DNA of 39,639 nucleotides from contig JBNGIS010034028.1 of NCBI GenBank assembly GCA_049999725.1, positions 1 to 39,639 on the forward strand, read 5' to 3'. The first letter of the stretch is position 1, and each line of letters begins with the position of its first letter. A program made the position numbers and the translations under genes. The stretch comes from Haplomitrium mnioides (Eukaryota; Marchantiophyta; Haplomitriopsida; Calobryales). Positions 1 through 11,571 of the stretch are shown here, one piece after another. The notes under the pieces are model-generated. The model searched no databases. It was not told the origin of the DNA and saw nothing but the letters and a program-made list of their open reading frames with translations.

Positions 1-446
1 TGCCTGTACTATACCTTGTTGGAAAGCTTGTCAAGTAAGCTTTCTACCCATATAATAATATTTGTATTTTATAATTTTTAGATACTCTCTGTTTTGACTT
101 TTCCGCAGCTCACTTTTGTAACTTTGACCGGTTATAACTTCCGGTTTACAAGAGCTTTTTCACTTCTGTAAATTGGTACTAATTACTTAAGCACTATTAT
201 ATCCCTGTACAAAATATCAGCTTCTAAACATTTCTAATAAGAACACAATTTACTCTGTACTCAATTCTACACATATTAAAGAAAACCGATCAAATCTTAG
301 TTTCTCCTAATAACTTCTAAGTCTTCTCCATACTTCATCAAAATGCATCCCATTCTATGACAGGGCACAAATCTCATTAAAATTCTCTCAAACATCTCAG
401 GGCACAAATCTCATTAAAATTCTCTCAAACATCTCATGCCTTCACA
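1..446 (+). mobile_element. LTR-like repeat, family Y, 3' part (cut by window edge)
   Basis: Positions 1-446 align with 15919-16319, the 3' third of the complete Y element. Both begin TGCCTGTACTATA and share the blocks around 'ctttctacccatataata', 'gatactctctgtttt' and 'aactttgacc'. Both end in CTTCACA-like sequence (here gccttcaca, there gacttcaca), so the terminus is at 446. By eye the first 290 bases are about 85% identical. This copy is 45 bases longer than the matching part of the other, and 37 of those bases are the tandem duplication at 361-435. The 5' part lies outside the window. The four bases after the end are GGTC. No primer-binding-site-like sequence follows, so it looks like a solo LTR or fragment and not the 5' LTR of a downstream element. 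Confidence 0.7.
361..435 (+). repeat. 37-bp tandem duplication, two copies
   Basis: A 37-base unit starting CAGGGCACAAATCTC occurs at 361 and again at 398 with no visible mismatch. It lies inside the Y-family LTR fragment and is absent from the Y copy at 15149-16319, so it arose after the two copies separated. Confidence 0.9.
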
Positions 447-736
447 GGTCAAAGGTTGGAAGTGCAACTTTTCTATTGTATTCATGATGGCAACTCTGAA
501 ATATAATTCCTACTCCTTAATCACTCCCAATCAATAATCAAATGCGACTAATCACCCTAGGTCTTCTTGTATGTCCCTGCAATTGTTCTAAAATGAAACA
601 TGCGTAATGATGAAGAATTACAAGTTGTCACTTCCATGTTGTCTTCAGATACGCTGGCTGTTGTGCTGATTTGGTGTTTCCTCGAATTTGATCTCCTCCA
701 TTCAACAAATTTTCTTCAATGTTGTTTGTAGATTTA

Positions 737-1219
737 TCTGCAGTACTCTATTCGATTCCTCCTACACAACAATAGTGCACCAAAGAAAATTATAGTGCTT
801 CTCAACTGTAGTCTCAATCCGCCACTCTTTCGTAAAGAATAGGTTGAAGTCACATCAGCTCCATGCAAACCACTGAATATTTCACACATCAAGAAATCAG
901 AATAATGATGATGCCTAAATAAATCACACCATTTTTGGAAATACAAGCGTCATGAATATGTGACGTCCATGCTATTGTGCCACATTGGATCGTTGTAATA
1001 CTTGAATGACATGTCCACTATGTCTTCCCCAAGGAGATCAAACCTTTTTGACGATTTCGGAGATGTCTATCGCTCGTGATGAGATGCAAATGATTTGAAC
1101 ACCAGTCTCAAAATCTCGCAAATCTTTCCTTGTTGCCTTGCAAGCCCTTGCGCAAGACTATGCCTCACCTCACTCGTCTTTGCACCCAAACACGTCGTAT
1201 CAAAAGAAGTAGTTGTAGC
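737..1219 (-). pseudogene. Doubtful decayed coding remnant, unknown family
   Basis: On the minus strand one frame runs about 160 codons, from 1219 down to 737, with only two stops: a TAG near 1077 and a TGA at 950-952. That is few for AT-rich DNA. The stretch between the two stops reads like protein, for example SSKRFDLLGEDIVDMSF then KYYNDPMWHNSMDVTY. The part after the TGA reads RLYFQKWCDLFRHHHYSDFL. I do not recognise a family. There is no clear start codon, splice site or promoter. It could be an exon or transposon remnant, or a chance low-stop frame. Confidence 0.25.
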
Positions 1220-1340
1220 TTAGATTTAAACCTAAAATTTTATTTCTCCTTTGATTCGTCTTCAACGAACACAAAGCTCTTTGATATCTTCAACAATAAA
1301 TTAACATTTTCTCTTTTTCCTTGTTCTTTTCTCCTGCAAA

Positions 1341-1448
1341 TCTGCTTCAAATGCTAATGCAATCTGCTTCAAATGCTAATGCAATCTTTGTACGCTCAAA
1401 TTCATTCTGCTTCAAATGCTAATGCAATCTTTGTACGCTCAAATTCAT
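1341..1448 (+). repeat. Nested 22/43-bp minisatellite
   Basis: The 22-base unit TCTGCTTCAAATGCTAATGC+AA occurs at 1341, 1363 and 1406. The second and third copies are followed by the same tail (ctttgtacgctcaaattcat), giving a 43-base period. The open frames that cross this block are products of the repeat. Confidence 0.9.
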
Positions 1449-1590
1449 TCATATGTTTCTATTGTATTTCTACTTTCGTCGTCATAGAAATAAAAAAAAA
1501 ATACAAATTTTGTACCCCAATTATCAAAGTTCATTTGAAGGCGGATAATATTGCAATTTGTGCTCATAACTTGATATGCAGAAAATCTCG

Positions 1591-1632
1591 TGCACATCAC
1601 CAATCTCTTCATGCACATCACCAATCTCTTCA
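1591..1632 (+). repeat. 21-bp tandem duplication
   Basis: The unit TGCACATCACCAATCTCTTC+A occurs at 1591-1611 and 1612-1632 without mismatch. Confidence 0.9.
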
Positions 1633-1724
1633 TGCTTATCCATCGTCGTCAATACTCTTATACTCTTATATTTAAGATAGTTATACTAACCACTTTCTAA
1701 CTAATGTTTAACTAATCCTAACAG

Positions 1725-2095
1725 TTAAAAGATATTACATGGAAATATTTGTAAGTAATAGTTAGCTATATTAAAATTACTAAACTTGATTATTTAAATC
1801 AGCTCTCCACTCTCTTATTAAACTCAAAGTTTGTTTTTTTTCCAAATTATAAAATTAAAATTTTCTGAAATGTATTATTATTAAAAGATATTACATGGAA
1901 ATATTTATAAGCAATAGTTAACTATATTAAAATCATTAAATATGATTATTCAAATCAGCTCTCTACTCTTTTTTTGTCCTTTTTTTCCCTTTTGTTGACT
2001 GGCTCCCAAACTATGAATAACAGTAATGAATGGGATTTTTTTTCCCTTTTTTACGATTGGCTCTCAAACTATGAATAACAACCATGAATGGGAAT
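1725..2095 (+). repeat. Two adjacent imperfect tandem duplications (156 bp and about 61 bp)
   Basis: A block starting TTAAAAGATATTACATGGAA at 1725 recurs at 1881 (offset 156) and stays alignable for about 95 bases, to 'aaatcagctctctactct'. Next to it, a T/C-rich block followed by 'ggctcycaaactatgaataa' occurs near 1984 and again near 2045. No coding sequence is seen here. Confidence 0.8.
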
Positions 2096-2829
2096 AAAAA
2101 TGATCACAATCACAAACTCCATTTCCAAAACCTCCTTTTGACAGGTGCCACTCCAATTCTAGGAAACAAACACAAACAACTGACACTAAACTATGACAAT
2201 GAAGCTTCGCTAGTGCATTGATCACGAAATCACAAACATCTCACTTCTCCACTACTAATCATGAATTGTACACCCCCAACTACAATACTATCGCTACAAC
2301 TAATTTTGAATCACAAAACTTCCAAACTTCTCCACTTCACAAAGAATTCTTCCTTCCCATGACTCAATTGGGTTTTTGCAATAATTTTGTGCCTCCAAAA
2401 TGAAATGCAAAATCAATGAATAGTAATGAACAAAAAAATTGATCTAAGATAATCTCATTTATAATTTCAAGTTGGTTTTAAGAAAATGTTTAAAATTCAC
2501 TACCTTCTTTGCAAGAAAAAAGACTCAAAAGAGGTTTAAAAGAGTAACTCTAAGAGGTTTCAAAAAATAAAGAGATACTAACATATTAAGTTTAGTTTAG
2601 TATATTCATTAATCAATTTTTTTCTTTCCAATCACAAAGAGAGTAATTAACCTGCAATCAAGCTCATTTAGCCCAACTATAAATAGAGATATTTTGACAT
2701 CATACCATATATTGCATAGCTTTTTTAGATTTTAGCTGGATTTTAGCCAAGAGAATACCTCAAGAGTTGCAACTTTTGGTTGCCATTGGTGGAGAGTTTC
2801 TATTTCTATAAAATCAGCTCCTATTAAAA

Positions 2830-4110
2830 AACTCAAATAGTTTATATGAGTTAATGGTTTAGTTTATAGTTTTGTAAAATTATAATAAACCAACTTCACT
2901 TAGATACTTAGTTTTATTCACCACTTTGATATCTAATGGCTAAACAACTTTGATTAGCTTGCAATCTTTGTTAGCTTATAATAAAATTTATTTATATCAA
3001 ATACTCAAATACTTTATACATCCTCAATTTATTAACATCAAATAATTCAAATAGCTTATATAAATTCAAAATCAATTCTACTATTTGAAAATTCATTTTT
3101 ATCTTATAAATAGAGTGCTTTACTTAAAAACAAAGGCATTCAGTTTCAAATAATATCACTAGCTAATATATTAAAAAAAGACCTGACATTTAAAGTTCAA
3201 TAATATTAAATATCTCAAAATTTTTAACTAAAAAACCCCAAAATTTTTGAACCAGATATTTCAAACACCTTATATAAACTTAGAAATATGACGTATTTTT
3301 TTAATTGGTTTATATTTAATAGCTTAAATTTGTCAATTAATTCAATTTAAAAATTTTAAATTGATGTATATTCAAAATTCATTTACATTAAAAAAACTAA
3401 AATTCTTTACTTAAACCATAATTTCTAGCATCAAATGCTTCAAATACTTATATGAAGTCACAAAAATATGATCAATACTTAAAATTCATTTAATAATCAA
3501 AGTTATATTTTTTACTTGAATTGAAGTTATTAGTCCTGAATTTATCAAATATCTTATATTAACTTTTTTTAGATGAGCTAATTCACTCATATGAAATAAC
3601 TCAAACTCATTACTTCATCTAAATTTATTAGTCTATAGAAACTTGATTTCCAAGTCATTGTTCCAAGTCAATTTATATTAATGAATCAAATGTTGTGTTT
3701 AAAACCAAATTTCCTAATCTTAAGAAATCCAATAGCTCATATAAAATAGTAATTTCAACTTCTAATTGAGATCTATTCATTTTAAATAAATCAAATAGTA
3801 TAATTAAACCAAGTTTAACAATATTCAATATTTCATATAAACTATATAGAATTTTACATTTCTTGTTTTTTTGAAATTAATGTATATCTCATTAACTTAC
3901 AAATAAATTCAACTAAAGCTGAAGGATTTAAAAGTCTACAATTTAATTAATAGAAATTGACTTTCATATATTTGATGTAATGATTTTGTGAGTAATATAT
4001 TGTTGATATTAAGTTCTCAATTTCATTGACATTTATCTTGAATAGTTTATTGGATGAATTTAAATGTTATTATTGTTTCTAAGGTATCTAATATCTTACA
4101 TTAAATAAAT
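2830..4110 (+). repeat. Ancient degenerate repeat with TCAAATA-(n)-TTATATRA motif
   Basis: Variants of a motif like TCAAATAGCTTATATAAA recur near 2833, 3010, 3047, 3262, 3433, 3546, 3727, 3823 and 4083. In the middle part a second motif (TTTACTTAAA-like) follows each copy at about 3117, 3404, 3508 and 3608. Spacing is irregular, roughly 40 to 260 bases. This may be an old tandem array worn by mutation, or composition bias; the paired order of the two motifs favours the first. Confidence 0.35.
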
Positions 4111-5717
4111 TAAACATAAAGCAAGCAAAAAAATGTTCAATTGATATTTTAATATTTAACAAATAAAAACATACAAGAAAACTATTTCATTTAGTAGTGT
4201 AGATAAAAAACTTTTTTATTCAAGAATTATATAAAAGTACTCTATTTGTAGATCCAAAAGTTTCCAATATTTATTTATTTATTTTAAAACTAAATTAGTA
4301 AATTTTATTTTCATAATATAATAATTTCTATTTATCTATTTATGTTATATTATTCAAGACATCCAAAAATCTATTTAAATTTAATGTTTTCTGTTTTTCT
4401 GATTTCTTTCAATAATCATATTTAAAAGGCTTATTTCTATTTTCAATCATTCTTTACTTAAAATAAATAATTTACGTTTAATACATAATTTATTAGAGGG
4501 AGCAAAGATTTCAAGCTAATATAGAATTTACTTTCTATAGTGTACGTTAAAACTTCATTGTAAAAATCCCCATTACTTGATAATTATTTATAGTGTTAAA
4601 TCAATATTTAAATATTAAAATAAATAGATATCTTTATTTTTATTTACTTTATTAAATTAATCTGATTTAATATATTCAGAGATATAGCAACCAGATCTTC
4701 AAATCCTTTAATTTTGTTCATCTAATCTTATTACCATTATCTATCATGTGCTATAATTACATTGTTTATCTAATTTTGTTAAAGATTATCGTTCAAGATC
4801 AAAAAAATCAATTACTATATAAAAATGATGACAAAGAGAATATTTCTAGCCTAGAAATTAATTTTTAATATGACCAAAGAAAGAAATGAATCTTTGAATT
4901 TCAATGATTTGTTCTTGTTTTGTCTCATTATGTGTTTTATAATTGAAGTTTTACTATTGACTTGATATCAAGAATCTTCTATATAGATCTCTATGTCTAA
5001 CAATTCACTCATCACATAGTTAGCATGGGAAATAAAACATAATTATTCTTATAATCAAGTAACCACTATTCCAACTATTACTCCATCATGATAAGTTCTC
5101 CTTTTTCTATGTTTGCTTTTAGTGCCACCTTAGACTATAACTTATCTATTTTTTCAAAATGATCACTCTAATTTAAGCTTCTAAACCAATGAAACTTTAT
5201 AATTTTTACCTTTTATTACCTTATTCTTGTTGTCGTACCTGACACCAAGTCTTACATTTTGAGCACATGCTATTAAAGTTGAGCATTGTGTTCAAACCAA
5301 AGACAAAGGAGCTAAATTCAATTATGGACATTTCTAATTACATGAGTCTTATTCTACTTCTTACCTACACATGTTGAAATTATGCATTGAGGTTTCCACA
5401 ATCATTGGTATATATAAGTATTTTGGTTCTGGTTTTCTACCAAGTTTTTACCTGGTGGAGTTAGATAGTTGCATATCTCATGCTCAACAACCATCATGCC
5501 AAACTAATTAATATCATGTGTAGAGAACCAAGTCATGATCAATCTAGGTTGTCACTATGTTTTGATGTGGTGAAATCCCTTTGTCTTGATTAGCCTCTTA
5601 CTTACTAATGAGTTGCAATTTGGATCACTATTTGCTTTACTTCATTTACTTTATTTGAATTATATATTCATCTATACTTGTACTTAGTGAAATATGATAG
5701 AGCTTAAAATAGCTTTC

Positions 5718-5951
5718 TTACAACAAGGTGAGATGAGATCATTTGAATCTTACGACAAGGTGAGATGAGGTCATTTGAATCCTTGGAGCTAGTCAAAGCA
5801 TCTTAAAGCTATACAAAAAAATTGATTGCACAATTAATATGCCAATTTAGATTTAATACACATGTAGTTGAAAGCATCTTAAGGCTATACAAAAAATTTG
5901 GTTACACAATTAATATATGCCATCTTAGATTTAATACTCATGTAGTTGAAA
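5718..5951 (+). repeat. Two short tandem duplications (32 bp and about 77 bp)
   Basis: A unit with ACAAGGTGAGATGAG occurs at 5718-5749 and 5750-5782. A longer unit beginning AGCATCTTAAAGCTATACAA occurs from about 5797 and again from about 5874, each ending in 'catgtagttgaaa'. Confidence 0.85.
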
Positions 5952-6215
5952 CATTAATAGACAATAGTTTAGGTTAGAGAAACTAGTAGTTTGATTTTCA
6001 ATCTAACCAACAATAGTATTTTTTAATAATTTATATTTGAATAATGAAGTATTAATTAATTTAAGACAAATTAAGATATTTGTTAACTATAAGTATTAAT
6101 TAATATACAATATTATTGTATTTTGTATCTTTTAGTATGTTATATCTTAATATTTTTGTATATCTTCCATTCCTTTGAGAAACCAGCTCTAGTGACGTGA
6201 TTAAACAATCGTGTT

Positions 6216-6384
6216 ATAGGTTGAGTAAGCGATGCGTGCCATAGGTTGAGTAAGCGTTGCGTGCTATAGGTTGAGGAGTAAGTGGTGCGTGCGATAGGTT
6301 GAGTAAGTTTGAGTAAGTTGTGTTGCACTTCCTCTAGTGCGATAGGTTGAGTAAGTTTGAGTAAGTTGTGTTGCACTTCCTCTA
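6216..6384 (+). repeat. Minisatellite of GATAGGTTGAGTAAG units
   Basis: Units of about 24 bases containing ATAGGTTGAGTAAGCG occur from 6216. They pass into two near-perfect 48-base units at 6289-6336 and 6337-6384, each ending TTGCACTTCCTCTA. The overlapping minus-strand frames of 63 and 78 codons here are repeat products. Confidence 0.85.
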
Positions 6385-7700
6385 GCCTTAGTGTGCCCTA
6401 GTGTGTTAATGGTTTTGTTCCATAATATCTTGACTATAGATAACACCTCTTCCACGATGAAGACATCAATGATTTATATGTTGCTTGTTGCTTTAAGGGT
6501 TGGTGGTTGTGGTAGTTGAAGAATGGTGTAGCTAATTGCCAAAGTTTTTCTAGCTTTTAAAGTTATAAAGCAAGACCTGGTCTCATTTCTTCTTGAGATT
6601 TGTAAAAACATTGTTTAGGTTGTGCTTCTTGTCTTCGATAATCTCTGGAAGTGCTAATGCCATTTATAACTATTGTTGATATATCTTCCATTCCATGCCT
6701 TGAGTGCATCTTGGTTCTCATTCAATGGTGCTCTATTTGTGACTTTGGTTTTCTATATTGAGTGTATCTTTTGTGTTGTATTATTGAACCAAAAATTGGG
6801 TTGGAAACTTTTAGGTTTAGAAGATATCTTATGAGTGACCAAATTAGTAGATATTCAAGTCTACCTGAGTTTAAGATTATATATGTGAAGGAGGTGGCAT
6901 ATGGAGATGAGAGTGTTTAGAGTTGGTTGTGCAATTTTGTTGTGTAAGCATGTGATAATCTTTTTGAATGAGGGTAATGATAGATAAGACGAGTGAAGTT
7001 GTGGCTTTCATATACTAGTCTAGAGAGATGGCTATTTGATAGGAAATTGAAGCATAGAAGAGTAATGTTAGATTCACGTGTGGGATCAACAACGACGTAG
7101 AGTTTCTCAAAGAACTTAGTGGATCTATTGGATTTTGATAAAAGATATTCCATTATTGATTTTCTAGTGTATTTATTGCCTCTACAAAAATATTGGTTGG
7201 ATTGTGGTTGTTGTGTTGTCCAATTGCAAGTATGGAGATCGTGTGTTAGACTATAGAATTTCAAAAGGTTTTAGTGGTATTCAAGGGAGTTTTCAGAAGG
7301 ATTTGAAGTGACCTTCTAAGCTCTATTTTTTGATATATTTGAACAATTGCAACTTTTTGAATGATTAATTTGGTGAAACGATACTCATTTGAGTAGATTG
7401 TGGGAATCTAATTTCAATTGAGTCCATTAGTCAAAAACAAGGAAAAAAGGAAGTTTGTTATTCAAAATTAGCTAAGTTTAGAAATGTTAAGTTGGATTTG
7501 GATTCAAATGGAGCCAAAGTACTGATTCTGAAATTCAAACATTGGGAAATTTGAACGGATTGCATATTAATGGCTGATAAAGTTTCTAGCCATTATGTTG
7601 GGAAGTAAAAAGAAGTTAATGGGTAAATTGAAGGTAGTGTCAAATTGTAAGAGGCAATGCTGCTTGGAACCCGTGGACTCTAAGCGCCTACTCAACAATC
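6385..7700. other. Unassigned region, no supported gene
   Basis: I see no recognisable gene. A minus-strand open frame of 115 codons (6917-7264) has no known motif and a composition like its surroundings, so it is not called. The stretch may include the unrecognised 5' part of the decayed element that follows, but no LTR end, primer-binding site or TG...CA boundary could be placed. Confidence 0.5.
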
Positions 7701-7710
7701 TAAGCGTGTC

Positions 7711-9044
7711 ATGAAACAAAAGAAGACTTTGTTCATTCTCATCAATTCTACCAAGAATGACACCGACTTGGATCTGCTACCCAAGTCAACCATGCATTCT
7801 CCAATGGATGGGCGGTCGTCTTCTGCTTATCACATTCTAGCAAAGATGCTTCACCTCTCTAAAAGATTTTACAATCTAATGAAAGTACTAATGGTTTGAA
7901 ATCTTTGAAAGTTGTAGGCCAAACTTGGGATCATGACCTCAAAAGTTTGATCATGGAGGTTATTGTGTTGGATGAGATCAACAAGTTCCAAGTGCAAATG
8001 GAGAGCAAACTCCAACACACTATCAACATGTTTAGCAGGACTTTAGTAGTTCAACAAGAAAATGAGAAAACTGTATCGAAGGTCATCCACAAGATTTAGA
8101 AGTAGTCAATAGCTCTGACTCTCACCAAAGAAATATCAAAATTTGAGCATCAATAAGAGGAAGGAAAAAAAGGTCCTGAAGTATTCTAGACTCCACGGAG
8201 TGTTTAGAGTCAGCAACTAAGATTTGAATTAGCATTGGGGGCTAACTAGAGCAAGCCATCATGTAGGGATTGGGCTGAAAGTAAGAGGCTTATTATATCA
8301 GAAAGTTCTTATGAGGATGAGATTCTAAAGTAAGCAAAGAAAGGGAAATAATTTGAGATTGAGTCCGAAAATGAGAACTCAAAAAAACTTTATCCTCAAA
8401 TAAAGAGGTAAATTAAGATGAAATAGTTGGAGATGGAAAATGTCATATTGGAAGCAAAAAGTGAGAATTGCATTCTTTGGATGATATTAGCACAAGTAAA
8501 GCACAAGGCAAAGAGACTTGTAGAGCAGATGATGCAGCCAGTAATATGCAAAAAAGAAAATTTTGGCCTTGGAAATCGTATTGGAGAGATGACAATGTAC
8601 TATGATAGAGTCAAAAGAGAAAGTTGCTTGCTTGGTTATTCAACTGAAGGCTTAACAAGAATAAACTTAGAAGGCAATGGACCAGAAAGAGATAGTGGAA
8701 AGTGAATTGAGTCTTTGAGAGGCTCAAATCAAAGGATTGGAAGCTTATGCAAAAGCCTTCTAGAAGAAAGAAGCAAACTGGGTGAAAATTTACTAGAGTT
8801 TATATCACTCTAAATAGAAAAAGGTGAAGAGAAGAACAATCTATTGCAAGCTGCTTGTAATGGTTATTTTGCATCAACTTTAAACAACACTAGTCAAGGA
8901 GTTGAGGATCATCTAGAAAACACAATAAGGTCATGGGAATCATTTCAAGGTCTTCAAGTTGTGTGGTTCGTTCAAAATTGGATAGATGAAGAGGATATAC
9001 TTAATCTAGACGAGAAAATATTTGAAGACAAAGAGCTGGTTTAG
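7711..9044 (+). pseudogene. Decayed reading frame of unknown function upstream of gag
   Basis: The frame opens at ATG 7711 (MKQKKTLFILINSTKNDTDL) for 62 codons, then continues one frame over. From about 7875 to 9044 a single frame keeps protein-like sequence broken by about a dozen stops. Readable pieces include LDEINKFQVQMESKLQHTIN (near 7965), LEMENVILEAKSENC (near 8430) and EDILNLDEKIFEDKELV (to 9044). It is rich in Glu, Lys, Leu and Gln, with a coiled-coil flavour, and no catalytic motif or zinc finger is seen. The same strand and position about 640 bases before the gag-like frame suggest an extra 5' frame of the same retroelement. It could also be the remains of a separate gene or element. 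The stops rule out an intact product. Confidence 0.45.
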
Positions 9045-9679
9045 GGTTAAAAGTTGAGCAAGTAATGTCCAAGAAAAAGAGGGAAGTTTATTTGGTAACA
9101 ATTGCAAAATTAATTTGAACTCTAAAGTATTATACTGAATGTCCCCAAATTGAAGAGTTGATGGAAGATATCAAGTAATATTGTCAACAAGATGATAAAT
9201 TAGATGTGAGTGATGGGATTGATGAATACCTAACTATATCCTAGGTTATACTAGTTGAATTGGTCTTTCTAATGACTATATATGGTTCGATATTGAAGTT
9301 AATCATGAAGATTAGAGAAGAGGTTAACAAGTCAATCGTCTAATAAAGGGATTGGATATCCTTCCAAAATAGGGGGAAATGTTGTCTAAGCTTCTGTCTA
9401 GGCCTTCTTGGGATTATAACATCTCAACTAGTTGAATTCAAGTGGAGAGAGACAAAAAATGGAGGTGGAGAGAGGCAACTAGGCTTACTCTCTTGCAAGT
9501 GTGAATGAGTTTACAATTTCTAGTCTCTTCAAGTGATGAGCATTGGGTTGGTTGGATAGTGCTATCAAGAGGGCAGGTTTTGTTGGGTTTGAGGAAGTCC
9601 AAAGAGGTGAGCCTAGAGAAGATAAGCCAAAACCCAAAAATCGGAATGAATAAAAAAATAGTCAAGAATCTCACACATT

Positions 9680-11571
9680 GAATTAGAAGGCAAATTAAGG
9701 GAAGAAGAAGAAAACAACAATCTCAATAGTTCATCTCCAAGTTCGTTATCTAGTCAAGGAGGGAGTACACCATCTAGTTTGCAAGGAGGAGGAGTTTTAT
9801 GACCACATGTTGTTGCAGTTCTCATGGCTCAAATAAAGACAATAATATGTTACACGAGTTTCAATGGAAAGAAGGGTGGAGATGTTTTGGACTTGTTTAT
9901 AGATTGGTTTGAATCTATGTCGGAGGTCAACATAGAAGATGCGGACCTATTTTGATTGAGGATCCTTCCAAAGCTTCTAGCTCATCTAGCTCAAAAATGG
10001 TTTTCCACTTTGGATGCCATGGCTAAGTCTACATATCCTTTGTTAAAAGACAACATTGTTGAAGTACTTTCAAGATACAGGTTATGAGTCTTTGGTGATG
10101 GTGGACTTGCTCCAAATTAAAAGGGCTAGGCACATATCCTCAATGAAAATTTAAAATTTTTTGATAGAATGGCTGAAATTGTAACTTCTAATTTGGCTTA
10201 TCACTATTTGTGAGTAGATAGAACTTGGTTTTTATCCAAATTAATTCATTCGCAGTGAATCCCATCGTCAAATTTGCTAGTAGAGAGAAAATGGCTCCTC
10301 AATAAATACCTTGTGATGTCTTGTCCTTCTACTTTACGAGTATATGCAGAAACGAGAGGTACATCTTTTTCTGCTCCACGAATATATGCAGAAACATGAG
10401 GTGCCTCTATGTGTCTTCATGATCAACAAAAGCATGCCTCATGTATGTAGACAATGGCATAAAATAGTGGCAAATGAAAAGCAATAGTGTGATTCCTTCT
10501 CTTGGAGGGCTCACAGATGATGTGCAAGAAAGACTTAGAGCAAGAAATGAAGGACTTACAATATATGGAATTGAGAGGGTCAATTGTACTCATGTTATGT
10601 CGATCTATATACATAATACAATACCTTGAATTTTCTGGTAAAAAATGGGCGTATTTGTCTTCCAAATCTATAGGCGTACAAAAATCTTGCATAAAAGTGA
10701 GAAAGACCTTCACACATTAGCACATTCAAACAAAATCTTCTAACTGCTTTGAAGACTCACCTGTTGTATGAGGAAGAATTTCCTCTTTGTATGCACATGT
10801 TTATTTTGTGCCTTCTAGGGAAATAATTAATTTTCTTAGGGGCCTTTCTGGTGCTGACATGTGTCATCTCCAGGTGCTTCTATGTGGTATTTTTACTGAA
10901 GCTACCTCTAAACTAGACACAAACTAAACTAGTGAAGAAGTAAAAAATACTTTACAAAAGAACTCTTCTTAGGTTTGGAAAGAATTATACACTGATACTC
11001 TTAGGATTTGTCTTCCCACTTAAGCAATGGTTCTCAATAATTCTTAAAATAATATACTCAAATGGTGAAGTGTCTTGGATCAAAACTAGATCCTCCACCT
11101 CAAGAGTTGTCGCTAATTGAAACCTATATCAAGGGTTTAGCTCCCTCAATGCAAAACTATAGTCACTAGTAGAAGTCTATGACATTTTAGGATGCCATCG
11201 ACACTGATGAGACCTTTGAGGTTTCTGATTGGACCTTTGATGTGAAACCGTGAAGTTCTATAGGTTGTGTGAGTAAGGGGAAATAGAAAGTGGATGAATT
11301 TGGAAGTGCTCCAAGTTTTTCTCAGTCTGGTTTTGATACTAATGATTTGGCTAGGACTTAATCAAATTTGTAAGAGGATGATAAGAAAGGAGGACAAAGT
11401 CATTCAAAGAATTCTAGAGCTTTGAAATCTGCAGTTTTAGACATGGGAAAGAAGTTCTCAAAATTGGAGATCCGGTTGGCAATGCCAAAAGGAAAAAGAC
11501 CCTCAACCACTAAGAGAACCTGAATTTGGTGCACAAATTGTGCAAAACAAAAACATACTACAGCCAAATGT
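9680..11571 (+). pseudogene. gag: Ty3/gypsy gag, broken (capsid-like region to zinc knuckle)
   Basis: This encodes the remains of a retrotransposon structural protein. From 9680 the frame reads a Ser/Gly-rich linker (SSSPSSLSSQGGSTPSSLQG). It then passes into a capsid-like block with SFNGKKGGDVLDLFIDWFES near 9858 and ILPKLLAHLAQKWFSTLDAM near 9960, the pattern of the Retrotrans_gag family (aromatic-Gly start, conserved Trp positions). At about 10090-10950 the frame is badly broken. Gag-like sequence resumes one frame over near 11110 (LIETYIKGLAPSMQNY). It continues through a basic segment (GKKFSKLEIRLAMPKGKRPS) to the zinc knuckle ending at 11571. At least one net frameshift and many stops separate the parts, so no full protein can be made. 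The nearby pol remnants lie on the same strand in the normal order. Confidence 0.75.
11530..11571 (+). other. CCHC zinc knuckle motif of Gag
   Basis: The 14 codons read CTNCAKQKHTTAKC, which fits C-x2-C-x4-H-x4-C exactly. This is the nucleic-acid-binding knuckle at the C-terminus of retroelement Gag. It is followed at once by a TGA stop, after which the same frame reads IDLNATFF. Confidence 0.85.

Larger units (their letters stand above)
2100..6180. other. Very AT-rich gene-free region
   Basis: This stretch of about 4 kb has very low GC and stops in all frames at close spacing. I see no gene, RNA gene or element terminus in it. It holds a degenerate repeated motif (entered separately at 2830-4110), many poly-A/T runs, and two short tandem duplications near 5.7-5.95 kb. 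Confidence 0.7.

Noticed and set aside
6917-7264. 115-codon minus-strand frame as a gene
   Set aside because: No known motif, no gene context, and composition like the surrounding AT-rich DNA.
9371-9410. AGGGGGAAA followed by TGTTGTCTAAGC as a polypurine tract and LTR start
   Set aside because: The text is suggestive, but no second copy of the supposed LTR occurs in the window, and it lies between the unknown frame and gag, not after pol.
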